Source: Streptomonospora litoralis | GTDB taxonomy: Bacteria; Actinomycetota; Actinomycetes; Streptosporangiales; Streptosporangiaceae | Assembly: GCF_004323735.1 (NCBI RefSeq) | Contig: NZ_CP036455.1 | Location: 5,079,101 to 5,143,100, forward strand | Reading direction: 5' to 3' | Length of the DNA: 64,000 nt | Shown: in pieces, positions 18,982-27,832 of the stretch | Layout: each line of letters begins with the position of its first letter | Position numbering within the stretch: the first letter of the stretch is position 1 | Notes under the pieces: model-generated | The model's input: the letters and a program-made list of their open reading frames with translations, nothing else | Database searches by the model: none | What the model was told of the DNA's origin: nothing | Program-made: the position numbers and the translations under genes

Positions 18982-19370
18982 CCCAAATGCCAGCGGATCT
19001 TGGGTGAATGTCGCGATCATCTGGGATTCCCGGAACGCAAAAAACATGGAGCACGGTGGCCAGGCTGGCGACCACGAGCAGGACTGCCCGCTCGAAGCAA
19101 TGATCAGCGACGCGCTGCAGGAGCTCGATCGAACCAGTCGCCTCGTCTACCGATAGAGATCTGCGCCTTTCGGTACGATGCAATGCACGACGTGCCCCCT
19201 CCTGGCGGCGCGATCCTGGTGAACAGGAGTGAGCGTGAGAACTGGATCGAGCAACGCCAACACTTGCTACAGGACACCGTGGAGCAAGGGGTCGGAGACG
19301 GCCGCAGTGAGGCGCCATGTTCTGTGCCGCCGTCTACCCCAAGACGTGGGACGTCTAGAGGACGCGGCCG
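18982..19370 (+). other. Spacer with short frames only
   Basis: About 390 bases. A 36-codon frame at 19046-19156 (MEHGGQAGDH...) and a longer low-quality frame crossing into the next gene are visible, but neither has a convincing ribosome site or family match. The TcmP ribosome site AGAGGA lies at the end of this stretch. Confidence 0.4.
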
Positions 19371-20531
19371 ATGTCTAGGGGAACAGACGCCGGGCTGCTC
19401 GACAGCCCCAAACCACAGTCGGTCTACAAGCACGGACTCCTCGAGCAGTACATCATAAGATTCGCAACGATGACGGCTAGCCGGCTGACTCCGAAGCGAT
19501 CGGTTCTCTTTGATGGATTCGCTGGCCGAGGGCGCTTCGACTCGGGTGAACCGGGGTCGGCCGAGCACATGATGCTCGCCGCGCAGAAGGCCAAGGCGAG
19601 AACACAAATCGACCTCCTTCTGATGGAACAAGCCCAAGGGGACTACGAGACTCTCGACAAGGTTGCCGACGAATATCGCGCCCGCGGCATCCACATCGAC
19701 AGTCACCACGGAGACTGCGGGGGCCACCTCGACGAGGCGCTGCGGCTGGCTGCCGGGGCCAGCCTGTTCATGTTCCTCGATCCCTGTGGAGCCGTGCTCC
19801 CTATGGACTCGCTCAAACATGTCCTCCGCAAGCGTGGCACGTGGCCGGCGACTGAGATGCTATTGAACTTCAGCGCCGACCTGATCCGCCGGGCCGGAGG
19901 ACAGCTGAAGAAGGGCCAACTGAACCTCGGCGGTGTCGACAAAGCAGATGCCGTGTGCGGCGGCAAGTGGTGGCGCGATGTGGCGCTGCGGGCCCATGAG
20001 ACCTCTGGCGGACAAGTCTGGGAGCCGGCCGCAGAGACGGTCGCGCTCGAGTATGCGCGGCGTCTGGTGGCGGACACCGAGTACGGATTCGTCGTCGCGC
20101 CGGTGCGACGGCAGGTCCACCACCAGCCGATCTACTACCTGATCTTCCTTACCAAGAGCCCGCATGGATTCTGGATGTTCGGCGACGCCGCGGCCAAGGC
20201 GCGCGAGAAGTGGCTCCGTTTCCTCGGACCGGATCCTGACGAAGCAGCGACCATGCTCTGGGACACTGTGGCCGAGCAGGTCGAGCGCGAGCACACTAAG
20301 GCGATCGCGCACATCACCGACAACCTACGCTGCCTAACGGCGGATGGGCAGCAAAGAGAGGTCGTCAGACACGTTAAGGAGATCTACGGCGATCTCTATG
20401 GTGAGGCCAAAGAGACCGCGTTCACAGCGGCTCTTCGCGCACTAACGAAAGAGCCAGCTGAGATCGAGTATGTGACTCGAGGCAGCAAGCCCCACCAGCG
20501 CGTCATCCGCAACGTCACAGTCACGGACTAA
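19371..20531 (+). CDS. tcmP: Three-Cys-motif partner protein TcmP
   Basis: 386 aa. LFDGFAGRGRF (46-56) and FLDPCG (136-141) are the hallmark blocks of TcmP; the first resembles a Rossmann SAM-binding motif, suggesting a methyltransferase-like fold. Family knowledge: TcmP is encoded beside a protein with a three-Cys motif of the phage Gp37/Gp68 type. Exactly such a gene lies convergently, the two stop codons overlapping by 4 bp. AGAGGA 8 bases before the ATG is a good ribosome site. The joint function is unknown. Confidence 0.85.
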   Translation: MSRGTDAGLLDSPKPQSVYKHGLLEQYIIRFATMTASRLTPKRSVLFDGFAGRGRFDSGEPGSAEHMMLAAQKAKARTQIDLLLMEQAQGDYETLDKVADEYRARGIHIDSHHGDCGGHLDEALRLAAGASLFMFLDPCGAVLPMDSLKHVLRKRGTWPATEMLLNFSADLIRRAGGQLKKGQLNLGGVDKADAVCGGKWWRDVALRAHETSGGQVWEPAAETVALEYARRLVADTEYGFVVAPVRRQVHHQPIYYLIFLTKSPHGFWMFGDAAAKAREKWLRFLGPDPDEAATMLWDTVAEQVEREHTKAIAHITDNLRCLTADGQQREVVRHVKEIYGDLYGEAKETAFTAALRALTKEPAEIEYVTRGSKPHQRVIRNVTVTD

Positions 20532-21280
20532 GCCGACGCGACAACAAGCTCCGGCATGTCGTCCCAGGTACGTCCGTCCAGTTCCCGACCATTCGCCTTC
20601 GGCGTCCGACCACCCCACTGCTTGAAGAAGAACGCCACGTCGGCGTCGACGCACTGATCACGAATGTCCTCCACCCAGGCCGGATCCATGGCCCGTGCCC
20701 GTGGCCCCGACTCGCCACCCGCGATCACCCAGTCGATACCCTCCAGATTCAACACAGGCAGGGCCGTGATCAGTGGCTCGCACGACAAGAACCGCGTTGT
20801 GGCCGGGACATCGCGAAGACGGTCGACCCGGTCCACGACATCGAACGACTCCACCGACACACCCATCCAAAGATTTTCGGGCCACTCGAGTTTTTCGGCG
20901 AGCCTCGCCATACGACGAGCCCGCTTCGTCAGCACTTGGTAGGTGTGCTGCGGAGTCTCGCGAATCACGTCGAAAATGTCGCGGATGAAGTCGAGCGGAA
21001 CCTTGGCGTGGAACAGATCGCTCATCGAGTTCACGAACACGACCTTGGGCGTACGCCACCGCAGCGGCTGATCGAGCGCGCGAGGATGCGTCGTAACCCC
21101 GAATCCGGGCCCCGACGTACGGGGGTCACCATCGTTCTGGTACTTTTCCGCACCCATAGCCTGAAGGCGCTTCGCGAGTGCGAGCGCATAACAATTGTCG
21201 CAGCCAGCCGCGACCCTGTCACATCCGGTGACGGGGTTCCACGTTACCTCGGTCCATTCGATCCCGCTGTTCGTGGCCAC
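20528..21280 (-). CDS. DUF5131 (phage Gp37/Gp68-like) three-Cys-motif protein
   Basis: 250 aa. The motif C20-x6-C27-x2-C30-Y (TGCDRVAAGCDNCYA) is followed by FVNSMSDLFH, the YQVLTKRARRM block and GGESGPRARAM, the ordered signature blocks of this family. The GTG at 21280 was chosen because AGGAG lies 8 bases upstream; a longer frame adds non-conserved residues. The Cys spacing recalls, but is not, the CxxxCxxC cluster of radical SAM enzymes. It converges with tcmP. Confidence 0.85.
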   Translation of the reverse strand: MATNSGIEWTEVTWNPVTGCDRVAAGCDNCYALALAKRLQAMGAEKYQNDGDPRTSGPGFGVTTHPRALDQPLRWRTPKVVFVNSMSDLFHAKVPLDFIRDIFDVIRETPQHTYQVLTKRARRMARLAEKLEWPENLWMGVSVESFDVVDRVDRLRDVPATTRFLSCEPLITALPVLNLEGIDWVIAGGESGPRARAMDPAWVEDIRDQCVDADVAFFFKQWGGRTPKANGRELDGRTWDDMPELVVASA

Positions 21281-21415
21281 AACGTCACTCCTCTCGTCTC
21301 GGTGAGCGTATCGGCAACCAGACGAGGCCGTGAAGCGAACCGCCCCCGTCCCATCGATCACATGTGATCGTGCTCCCTGGCGGTCGTAATGAGCGTGCCA
21401 GCTGGCACCGACACT

Positions 21416-21990
21416 CTAGGTGCCGCGGGGTGGGAGGTTGTTGACATCGAGGCAGGGTGACATGAGGAGAGCAGGCCCCGACGGCGATGGTGAGAAGCGC
21501 CAACCACTCATCAAGCCGCTGGACAGGACCTGCTCTCGTGTGATCGAAAGACCTTCACGGCAGTTGAGCCGCCGGGGTGGGTGTTGGGAGAAGCGGCCGT
21601 CCCCCAACAGCTCCCAACCGCCGCGAGGATCTCTCAACGGAACCCACTCGCGCATGAGCAGCTCGTAGGCACCCCTCAGGGCGAAGCTCGGCCAGGCGTG
21701 GATCACACGCGACCACAGCGTCGGGTCGGCCACCGCGATGTTAGCCGCGAGCCTGGCGACGCTCCCGAGGATCAGCAGCGTCCACGGCAGCAGACCGACG
21801 GCCTGCCGGGCATCGGCCAGCAGCGCCATCGAGGACGCGACGATCATGCCATCTACGGATAGCGGGAATAGGGCCGCGCGCCAGGCGGGTTTCCCGTGGC
21901 GCTGGACCAGCTCGTACATGTGGCTGTAGCTGATCACCGCGGCGATCACGGACAGCATGAACACGGCGAGAATGGTTGTCCAGCGGGAAG
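21416..21990 (-). pseudogene. Decayed DUF2637 gene (copy 1)
   Basis: The membrane part (SYSHMYELVQRHGKPAWRAAL... to YELLMRE) is close to the two intact copies at 23.9 and 49.5 kb. Against them, the start codon is destroyed (TATGAA has become TACGGA), six bases are lost just after it, and the C-terminal ~110 residues including the helix-turn-helix tail are replaced by unrelated frame. It is therefore a relic, although a 182-codon frame remains open from an internal ATG. Confidence 0.75.
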
Positions 21991-22006
21991 AATCCGTACC
22001 ATGTCA

Positions 22007-22078
22007 CCACACGAGGACCTCCTGAGTACCGGCGCAGACTTCACGTTCACACCGGGCTCAGGAGGTCCTCCTTGTGGT
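22007..22078. repeat. Long inverted repeat
   Basis: GAGGACCTCCTGAG pairs perfectly over 14 bases with CTCAGGAGGTCCTC, extended outward by a partly matched CCACAC/GTGG. The loop is about 31 bases and itself carries a short CCGG pairing. It lies between the decayed DUF2637 gene and the 3' end of the 467-aa gene and could be a terminator or an element end. Confidence 0.7.
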
Positions 22079-22146
22079 CAACCGCCGTCGGGGCGTGTCG
22101 GCTGTTACCGACGTGCCCGGACATCACATCCAGCGCCCTTTCCCGG

Positions 22147-23550
22147 TCAGCAGCGAAACCCGCGGTCGGGGTCGCGCTGGTCCTTCCCAGCGAAAGTGTT
22201 GAACCAGCCTTGCGGACGCATGTCCCCCATCGCCTGGAGACGGTTCAGCTCAGAGTCGGGATCCTCAACACCATCGAACCTGGGATCGAACAGCAGCATC
22301 ACGTCGTGGTCCTCAAACAGAATCTCCAGGCAAAAATCCCAGTCGTAGTCGTCCCGGTGTTTCGGCAGCGCTTCGTGGGCCTCGTCATCCCGGTCCTGGA
22401 CCATCTCCCAGTGGGCCTGCGCCTCGTTCTTCAAGGCGAGCATCAGTACGACTTCCTCGGCGAGGCATCGCGGATGGGGCTGGTGACCCGCCTCCAGATC
22501 CCCGGCCAGGTCATCGCACGTCCTGGCCATGAGGCGACGCCACCCGACTGGCATCTTCCACGTGAATCGGGGAAGGGCGCCGAAGAACATCCACGCGTCG
22601 TCCATTCCGGTGACGGGCCGATCTCCGTTCTCCATGTCGTCGTAAGCTTCGTCCGCCATCATGCTGAGTGCGGAGTGAAGAATGTCGGCCGTGCGCGGAG
22701 TCAGCGTCCAAGACTCGCAGTCGGGGCACTCCTCTTTGTCGCAGTCGCAGTCAGTCAGGGGGAAGAGCTTCGCGAAGTCGGGGACGGTGCCCCATACGGC
22801 TTCCTTCGTATGGACAGGGTCAGGCCCCCTACGGAGCCGGAATCCGCTGTGGAAGGACTCCTTGATGGGCTGGGCCGACCAGTCGATGACTTCGTCCCCG
22901 TCATCCACCCGGAGCCACTTGGCGGATGACTGCTCGGCGATCGTGCCGGCACCAGGAACAGAGTCAAGGGGATCAGCCAGGTGCATCACTGCGCCGACGA
23001 GATCCTCCTGGTCGTAGTCGGATCGTTCGGTTTCCGGAGCCGGCTCGAAACCCTGGGCATGAGCGGCTCGGAGAAGCTGTTCCCTGTCATGCACGTAGAA
23101 CTCGCGCAGCTGGACGATGCGGACCACCGGTGCGGTCAGGTCGCTGAGCCGATCCTCGGGCGTGGTGTGCTCGTCGTTCCCCGCCTCTTCTTCTGAGGGG
23201 CTCGCCGCGAGAACCTCTTTCCAGGAGACGGCCGTGGTCTCCGGAGTGGGCCATACACCTGCCTGTAGGTGCTCCACGACCTTCCGGAACGAGGCTGCTG
23301 GTGCGTCGGGAAGTTCGGCGGCGATCGCGGTGGCTCGTGCTGCTGTCCATTGGCCCAGCCCCTCTGCGGCGATCGTAGTGAGCACCCTCGCGATACGTTG
23401 CGCGAGCGGAGCGTTTCCACAGGTGAGAACCGCCTGGAGCTGGTCCGGGCCTCCGTCGTGGGACAAGCGAACGAGTACGCGGTGCTTGGAGCGTGCATGC
23501 TCGCAGAGGAAGTCTTGAGGGGAACATGAAGAAGAGCTGTGTTCGGCCAT
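22147..23550 (-). CDS. Hypothetical protein, 467 aa, with a Cys cluster
   Basis: Acidic soluble protein of unknown function. A possible metal-binding knuckle CDCDKEECPDC lies at about residue 265; the flanks are rich in Asp/Glu and Trp. No recognised domain, signal peptide or membrane segment. It lies between a decayed and an intact DUF2637 gene on the same strand, so it is probably cargo of an actinobacterial integrative element. Confidence 0.7.
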   Translation of the reverse strand: MAEHSSSSCSPQDFLCEHARSKHRVLVRLSHDGGPDQLQAVLTCGNAPLAQRIARVLTTIAAEGLGQWTAARATAIAAELPDAPAASFRKVVEHLQAGVWPTPETTAVSWKEVLAASPSEEEAGNDEHTTPEDRLSDLTAPVVRIVQLREFYVHDREQLLRAAHAQGFEPAPETERSDYDQEDLVGAVMHLADPLDSVPGAGTIAEQSSAKWLRVDDGDEVIDWSAQPIKESFHSGFRLRRGPDPVHTKEAVWGTVPDFAKLFPLTDCDCDKEECPDCESWTLTPRTADILHSALSMMADEAYDDMENGDRPVTGMDDAWMFFGALPRFTWKMPVGWRRLMARTCDDLAGDLEAGHQPHPRCLAEEVVLMLALKNEAQAHWEMVQDRDDEAHEALPKHRDDYDWDFCLEILFEDHDVMLLFDPRFDGVEDPDSELNRLQAMGDMRPQGWFNTFAGKDQRDPDRGFRC

Positions 23551-23919
23551 AACCGATCCCTGGGCGTGAGGAGAGGGCGCTGGGGCGCCCAGCAGTACAG
23601 ACTCCGCTGGTGGGCGCGGTACGGGCCGAACCCCCGGACGAAGGAAAGATAAAGGAGCCGCTGGTGTTGTCGGTGCAGCCGACGACCCGGATCGGTCATT
23701 TCAGGGTAGCCGGGCATTCCTGCACGCGCTACCCCGCACATCGCTGCGCGCCGGGAGACACGCGCTGGGAGACAACTGGGAGATCGCAATCTCTCCCACT
23801 CGTTCTCAATAGCCGCGAACGACTCCCAAGAGACCCACCTGATCTGCCCCGTCTCCGAACGGGACTGGTCACAGAGACGGCTAAACTAGCTTGACACGGT
23901 AAAGAGCATCGGGACGACC
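23551..23919. other. Spacer upstream of the 467-aa gene
   Basis: About 370 bases with no convincing gene. It holds a weak hairpin (GGGAGA at 23778, TCTCCC at 23792) and must contain the promoter of the minus-strand 467-aa gene. Confidence 0.4.
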
Positions 23920-24678
23920 TCACACCACTGCCTGGTCGAATCGTCCTTGCTGGCCCCATTGCTTGATCAATCGGCCCCAGCGATCCTTGTGGTCGAAGTG
24001 GGCGGCTATCTCACGGCCGGTGGGGAGGGAACCGTCTTCCCGACGGTTGTCCAGGGCCCAGTGCCAGGCCTCGATCTGAATCCGCGATACCGACTCCGAC
24101 GGGACGGCCGTTTCCGTGGCGACTGCTGATGCGGCCTCGTTGGTTGCCTCGACCACGTGCAGCCTCGGACGGCCGTCCCCAGTCGCCCCGGGCGTATCCA
24201 CCCCCTCGGACGGAGCGGGCACCTCCGGATCGGCTCGGGCGGCCTCGGCTGTGTCCACGGTCTGCTCATCGTGTGCGTGCGCCGTGCGTGCGCCGCGAGC
24301 GTCGATGCGGAACTCGCGCATGAGCAACTCGTAGGCACCCATCAGAGCGAAGCTCGGCCACGCGTGGATCACCCGCGACCACAGCGTCGGATCGGCCACC
24401 GCGATGTTAGCCGCGAGGCTGGCGACGCTCCCGAGGATGAGCAGCGTCCAGGGAAGCAGGCCGCCGCGCCGGCCGTGGCGGGCGTCGGCCAGCAAAGCCA
24501 TCGACGACGCCACAATCATGCCGTCGACAGAGAGAGGAAACAGGGCCGCGCGCCAAGCGGGTTCGCCGTGGCGCTGGGCCAGCTCGTACATGTGGCTGTA
24601 GCTGACGACCGCGGCGATCACGGCCAACATCAATACGGCAAGGATGGTTGTCCAGCGGGACCAGAGGGTAGAATTCAT
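23920..24678 (-). CDS. DUF2637 membrane protein with C-terminal HTH-like tail (copy 2)
   Basis: 252 aa. Four membrane helices fill residues ~10-125 (the DUF2637 block), then a variable Ala/Glu-rich linker, then ~50 residues with a winged-helix look: LPTGREIAAHFDHKDRWGRLIKQWGQQG. From memory, DUF2637 proteins are common on actinobacterial plasmids and integrative conjugative elements; their function is not established. Its 5' half and upstream 108 bases are identical to copy 3; the linkers differ. Confidence 0.85.
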   Translation of the reverse strand: MNSTLWSRWTTILAVLMLAVIAAVVSYSHMYELAQRHGEPAWRAALFPLSVDGMIVASSMALLADARHGRRGGLLPWTLLILGSVASLAANIAVADPTLWSRVIHAWPSFALMGAYELLMREFRIDARGARTAHAHDEQTVDTAEAARADPEVPAPSEGVDTPGATGDGRPRLHVVEATNEAASAVATETAVPSESVSRIQIEAWHWALDNRREDGSLPTGREIAAHFDHKDRWGRLIKQWGQQGRFDQAVV

Positions 24679-24793
24679 AGCAGGTCACCGCCCCGCCAGA
24701 TTCAGCTCGGTGGTCAGGCGGACCCGAGCGGCCGAGAAAGCTGAGCGGGCCGAGTGGCTATAGGAATTTGGTTCGACTCCCCCCTCGGACACA
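24347..24793 (-). repeat. Left 447-bp perfect direct repeat
   Basis: By eye identical base for base to 49880-50326. It covers the first ~110 codons of DUF2637 copy 2, its leader and a tRNA-3'-end-like core. The similarity continues further left with scattered mismatches. Both copies have the same orientation and bracket the metal/redox island. Confidence 0.9.
24772..24793 (+). other. tRNA-3'-end-like core, candidate att site
   Basis: TTCGACT (a T-loop) followed by CCCCCCTCGGACACA looks like the last part of a tRNA: T-stem strand, a 7-base acceptor strand CTCGGAC and a discriminator A. No matching 5' half (GTCCGAG) is present, so it is not a functional tRNA. The same core ends the right repeat, and identity between the repeats stops right after it, as expected at a site-specific integration core. 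Confidence 0.45.
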
Positions 24794-24804
24794 AGATGAT
24801 CATG

Positions 24805-24833
24805 AAACCCCTGTGATGAGCAGGGGTTTTCTT
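24805..24833 (+). terminator. Rho-independent terminator after the left core
   Basis: AAACCCCTG pairs with CAGGGGTTT around a 7-base loop, followed by T-rich sequence. It lies 11 bases after the tRNA-like core, as expected behind a tRNA gene. Confidence 0.75.
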
Positions 24834-24884
24834 ATGGGCCCGAAATCGCGACTCAGAAGAACTCGCAGGTCATAGGCATAGGGG

Positions 24885-24904
24885 TTTGACTCCCCCTCGG
24901 ACAC
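24885..24904 (+). repeat. Variant copy of the tRNA-end-like core
   Basis: TTTGACTCCCCCTCGGACAC differs from the 24772 core by one substitution and one fewer C. GGGG directly before it could pair with the CCCC, giving a T-arm-like hairpin. It may be an older attachment remnant. Confidence 0.4.
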
Positions 24905-24954
24905 TCTCGATTTACCCATACCGCAGGCCAGAGGCGTACGAGCGCCGAAGGCCT

Positions 24955-25890
24955 GACCGGACGCCCGGTCTCGCGGAGCGATCGCCGCGGTGGGCCTTGA
25001 CCTTCGAGCCGACTTGAAGGCCTACATTCGGGGCCATGGCTGCACGCGACACCAACGGATCCGCACCCTCCTTCCGACCGGGCACGGCGCTGGTCACCGG
25101 CGCGTCCTCGGGTATCGGACGTGAGACGGCCCGGCTCCTGGCCGAGCGGGATTTCTGCGTCTTCGGCACCAGCCGCAGCGACCGCCCCGACTTCGCCGGC
25201 GTGCGGATGCTGCGGCTCGACGTGACAAGCGATGACTCCGTCGCCGCGTGCGTGGACAAGGTCCTCGACCAGGTCGGAACGATCGACGTGCTGGTCAACA
25301 ACGCCGGAACGCTGCACCGCGGGATCGCCGAGGAGACCGCGCTCGCCGAGGCCGCCGCGGTCTTCGACACCAACCTCTTCGGCGCCGCGCGGGTCGCCAA
25401 CACCATCCTGCCGCACATGCGCGAACGCGGCCGGGGCCGCATCGTCAACGTCGGATCCCTAGCCGCCTGGATCGGCGAGCCGGGCGAGGGCTACTACGCC
25501 GCCTCCAAGGCCGCCCTCGCCCGCTACACCGAGGCGCTGCGCCACGAGGTCCGCCATCTCGGCGTCGACGTCAGCCTGGTGGAGCCGGGCGCGTTCACCA
25601 CGGGCGTGGTCGACGCCGCCACCCGCTCCTCAGAGGAGATCGCCGACTACGACGATGTCCGCGCCAACGCCTTCGACACCCTCGAACGAGGGCTGCGCAA
25701 GGGCGGGAATCCCCGCAAGGCGGCCGGAGTCGTCGTCAAGGCGGCCACCGCCCGCAGGCCGAAGCCGCGCTACGCGGCCGGCAGCGAGGCGCTGTGGCTG
25801 CCGCCGCTGCGGCTGCTGCTGCCCCAATGGGTCCTGGAACGGCTGGTCAGGAAGGGCTTCGGTCTTCCGCCTGCGAAAGCGCGCAGCTGA
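24955..25890 (+). repeat. Duplicated SDR segment (partner at 62867-63808)
   Basis: The shared block opens with GACCGGACGCCCGGTC at both loci, has a small divergent gap, then runs through the leader and the whole SDR gene with scattered substitutions. The two copies are in direct orientation about 37.9 kb apart. Confidence 0.75.
25036..25890 (+). CDS. SDR family oxidoreductase (copy 1)
   Basis: 284 aa classical SDR: TGASSGIG (21-28), NNAG, catalytic Ser in NVGSLAAW, Y154-x3-K158 (YYAASK). A ~90-residue C-terminal extension ends in a Leu/Pro-rich stretch (LPPLRLLLPQWVLERL) that may touch the membrane. It probably oxidises or reduces a lipid or aldehyde; the substrate is unknown. A close duplicate sits at 62954; the similarity begins about 80 bases upstream of both starts. 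Confidence 0.9.
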   Translation: MAARDTNGSAPSFRPGTALVTGASSGIGRETARLLAERDFCVFGTSRSDRPDFAGVRMLRLDVTSDDSVAACVDKVLDQVGTIDVLVNNAGTLHRGIAEETALAEAAAVFDTNLFGAARVANTILPHMRERGRGRIVNVGSLAAWIGEPGEGYYAASKAALARYTEALRHEVRHLGVDVSLVEPGAFTTGVVDAATRSSEEIADYDDVRANAFDTLERGLRKGGNPRKAAGVVVKAATARRPKPRYAAGSEALWLPPLRLLLPQWVLERLVRKGFGLPPAKARS

Positions 25891-26094
25891 AGCGCTCCCC
25901 GCTGTGCACCGCCCGTACTTCCCGCGCGAGTGCACCGCGCCCACTCGAACAACACTCCACAGTGGATTCACCGTTTTATAGATTCACAGATTCCTGTACC
26001 GTCGGAGCGTGTTGACCCTTGTTGACCCTCGCCCTCGCCAGTCCTGCCCCGGACATGAACCGGCACGCCTGCGGGTCCAGTCGCGCATGCTGCG

Positions 26095-27375
26095 GTGACC
26101 GCTGACATGGCGGAGGTGAGGCACCGACACGACGTCGTAGTGGTGGGTGCCGGATTGAGCGGCCTTGTCGCCGCCACCCGCCTACGGCAGGCGGGAGTCG
26201 ACGTCGCGGTCGTGGAGGCGGACAGCGAGGTCGGCGGGCGCACACGCTCACGCACGCTGGCCGGCCGCACGGTCGACGTGGGCGGCGAACTCGTGGGCCG
26301 CGACTACACCCGGCTGCGCGGACTCGTCGCCGCTCTCGGGCTGCGTCTGGAACCGGCCGCGCCACCGATGCCGCACCTGCGGTTGGACCGGCGGGCGCGG
26401 CCGCCGCTGCGGCCGTCGGCGGCGTCGGGCCTCATGGCCGCCGCCGCGCGGCTGCACCACCTGTGCTCGCTGCTGCCCCCGCAAGCGCCCTGGCAGGCGC
26501 CGCTCGCCGACCGCCTCGACGCCCTCTCCCTGCAGGACTGGTTGGCGCGGGCACCGGTGGACCAACGCACCGCGCGCCTGCTGGGCGCGGCGGCCTGGGC
26601 CTTCACCACCGCGCCGCCGCACGGATTGTCCCTGCTGGCGTTCCTGCAGTGGTTGAAACCGGCCGGCGGCCTCTCGGCGCTGTGGCGCGAGACCCCCTGG
26701 CGCATCCGCGGCGGTGCGCAGCAGGTGGCCCGGCGCCTGGCCGCCCGGCTCGGCGACCGGGTCCTCTGCGGCGCCCCGGTCCAGGCGGTGGAACAGAACG
26801 GCGCCGAAGTGGCGGTGTACACCTCCGACGGAGCGGTGCGCCGGGCGCGGCGGGCGGTCGTGTGCACGCCACTGGCCACAACCGGCTCCATCACGTTCAC
26901 CCCGCAGCTGCCGGCCGCCCAGCGCCTGCTCGACCAGGTGCACAGCCCCGCCGTCACCAAACTCCTCGCCGCGTCGGCCGACGTGCCGCGCCGCGGCGTG
27001 CTCGCGGCCGGAGACGCGGTCATGCCGCTGGCCATGGCCGATACCCACCACGCCGTGGGCTTCGCCTACGGCACCGACACGGCTCTGCCGACCCCGCGCC
27101 TGCGCGACCACCTGATGGCCGTGCTCGGCCTGGACGGCGGTGCTTTGGCACCCGAGGCCATCGCCCTGGCCTGGCACGAGGAACCGCACATCGGCGGCGG
27201 CTACCCCGCCTTCGCCCCCGGCCAGCTCACCCGGCACGGCCCCGCCCTGCGCGCCGGCCACGACCGGGTGCACTTCGCCGGTGCCGACCGCAGCACGTGG
27301 CCGGGAACCATGGAAGGCGCCGTGCGCGACGGCGAACGCGTCGCCGCCGAGATCCGCACCCGCCTGGGCGCATAG
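26095..27375 (+). CDS. FAD-dependent amine oxidase family protein
   Basis: 426 aa. The N-terminal dinucleotide-binding motif VVVVGAGLSGL, the GGRTRS arginine motif of flavin amine oxidases and the C-terminal FAD-binding block VHFAGADRSTWPGTMEGAV are present, so the family call is firm. It oxidises an amine or a related substrate with FAD. The start could be the GTG at 26095 or the ATG at 26107; neither has a strong ribosome site. Upstream are two TTGACCC repeats 11 bp apart (26019-26036). Apparently monocistronic. Confidence 0.85.
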   Translation: MTADMAEVRHRHDVVVVGAGLSGLVAATRLRQAGVDVAVVEADSEVGGRTRSRTLAGRTVDVGGELVGRDYTRLRGLVAALGLRLEPAAPPMPHLRLDRRARPPLRPSAASGLMAAAARLHHLCSLLPPQAPWQAPLADRLDALSLQDWLARAPVDQRTARLLGAAAWAFTTAPPHGLSLLAFLQWLKPAGGLSALWRETPWRIRGGAQQVARRLAARLGDRVLCGAPVQAVEQNGAEVAVYTSDGAVRRARRAVVCTPLATTGSITFTPQLPAAQRLLDQVHSPAVTKLLAASADVPRRGVLAAGDAVMPLAMADTHHAVGFAYGTDTALPTPRLRDHLMAVLGLDGGALAPEAIALAWHEEPHIGGGYPAFAPGQLTRHGPALRAGHDRVHFAGADRSTWPGTMEGAVRDGERVAAEIRTRLGA

Positions 27376-27819
27376 ACGCCCTGCCCTAGAGCAGGGAGGG
27401 AAGCGGTTACCCGCGACGTTGGATCACCCGATGCACTGGGGACGCCCCACCTGGAAGCCATCGCTTCGAGCCCGCCATCGGCACCTTCCTACCGCCATCG
27501 TCCGCAGACCCATCCCCAGATCGCACCCCAGCGCTGTGCCGGGCCAACAGGATCGGCGACACCTGTGGCACCGGCCGCGCTCCTGCTCTTCCTCGGAAAG
27601 GAAGCGGTGCGCCTGGACAGGAGCGGCTGCAGCTCCCGGAGCGGGGCACGGACGGCTGTCCACGTCCGGCCCGGGGCGGGCCGCAGGCCACCGCTGAGCC
27701 GCACCCCCGCCCGCGTTGTGATGCGGCTCGCCGCTGACACGCGAGCCCGCCGTGGCCGCGGCAGGCCGGGTGGTCGCAGGATAGGGCCGGGGCCTTGGGG
27801 AGTGCTCTGCAGGCGTGTG
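27376..27819. other. Non-coding stretch between the amine oxidase and the redox genes
   Basis: About 440 bases with no reading frame of coding character. GGGAGGGAAGCGGTTAC at 27394-27410 matches 16 of 17 bases of a block just upstream of the 35671 promoter. Confidence 0.4.
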
Positions 27820-27825
27820 TAGGGT
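27820..27825 (+). promoter_or_regulatory. -10 box TAGGGT of a leaderless promoter
   Basis: TAGGGT ends 7 bases before the GTG at 27833. The same geometry (TAnnGT, 7 nt, GTG) recurs before the two paralogues at 35684 and 41097. Confidence 0.5.
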
Positions 27826-27832
27826 TCGTGGC

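Noticed and set aside
24700-24793. A complete tRNA gene
   Set aside because: A T-loop and acceptor-like 3' end are present, but no pairing 5' acceptor strand, anticodon arm or intact T-stem could be found.
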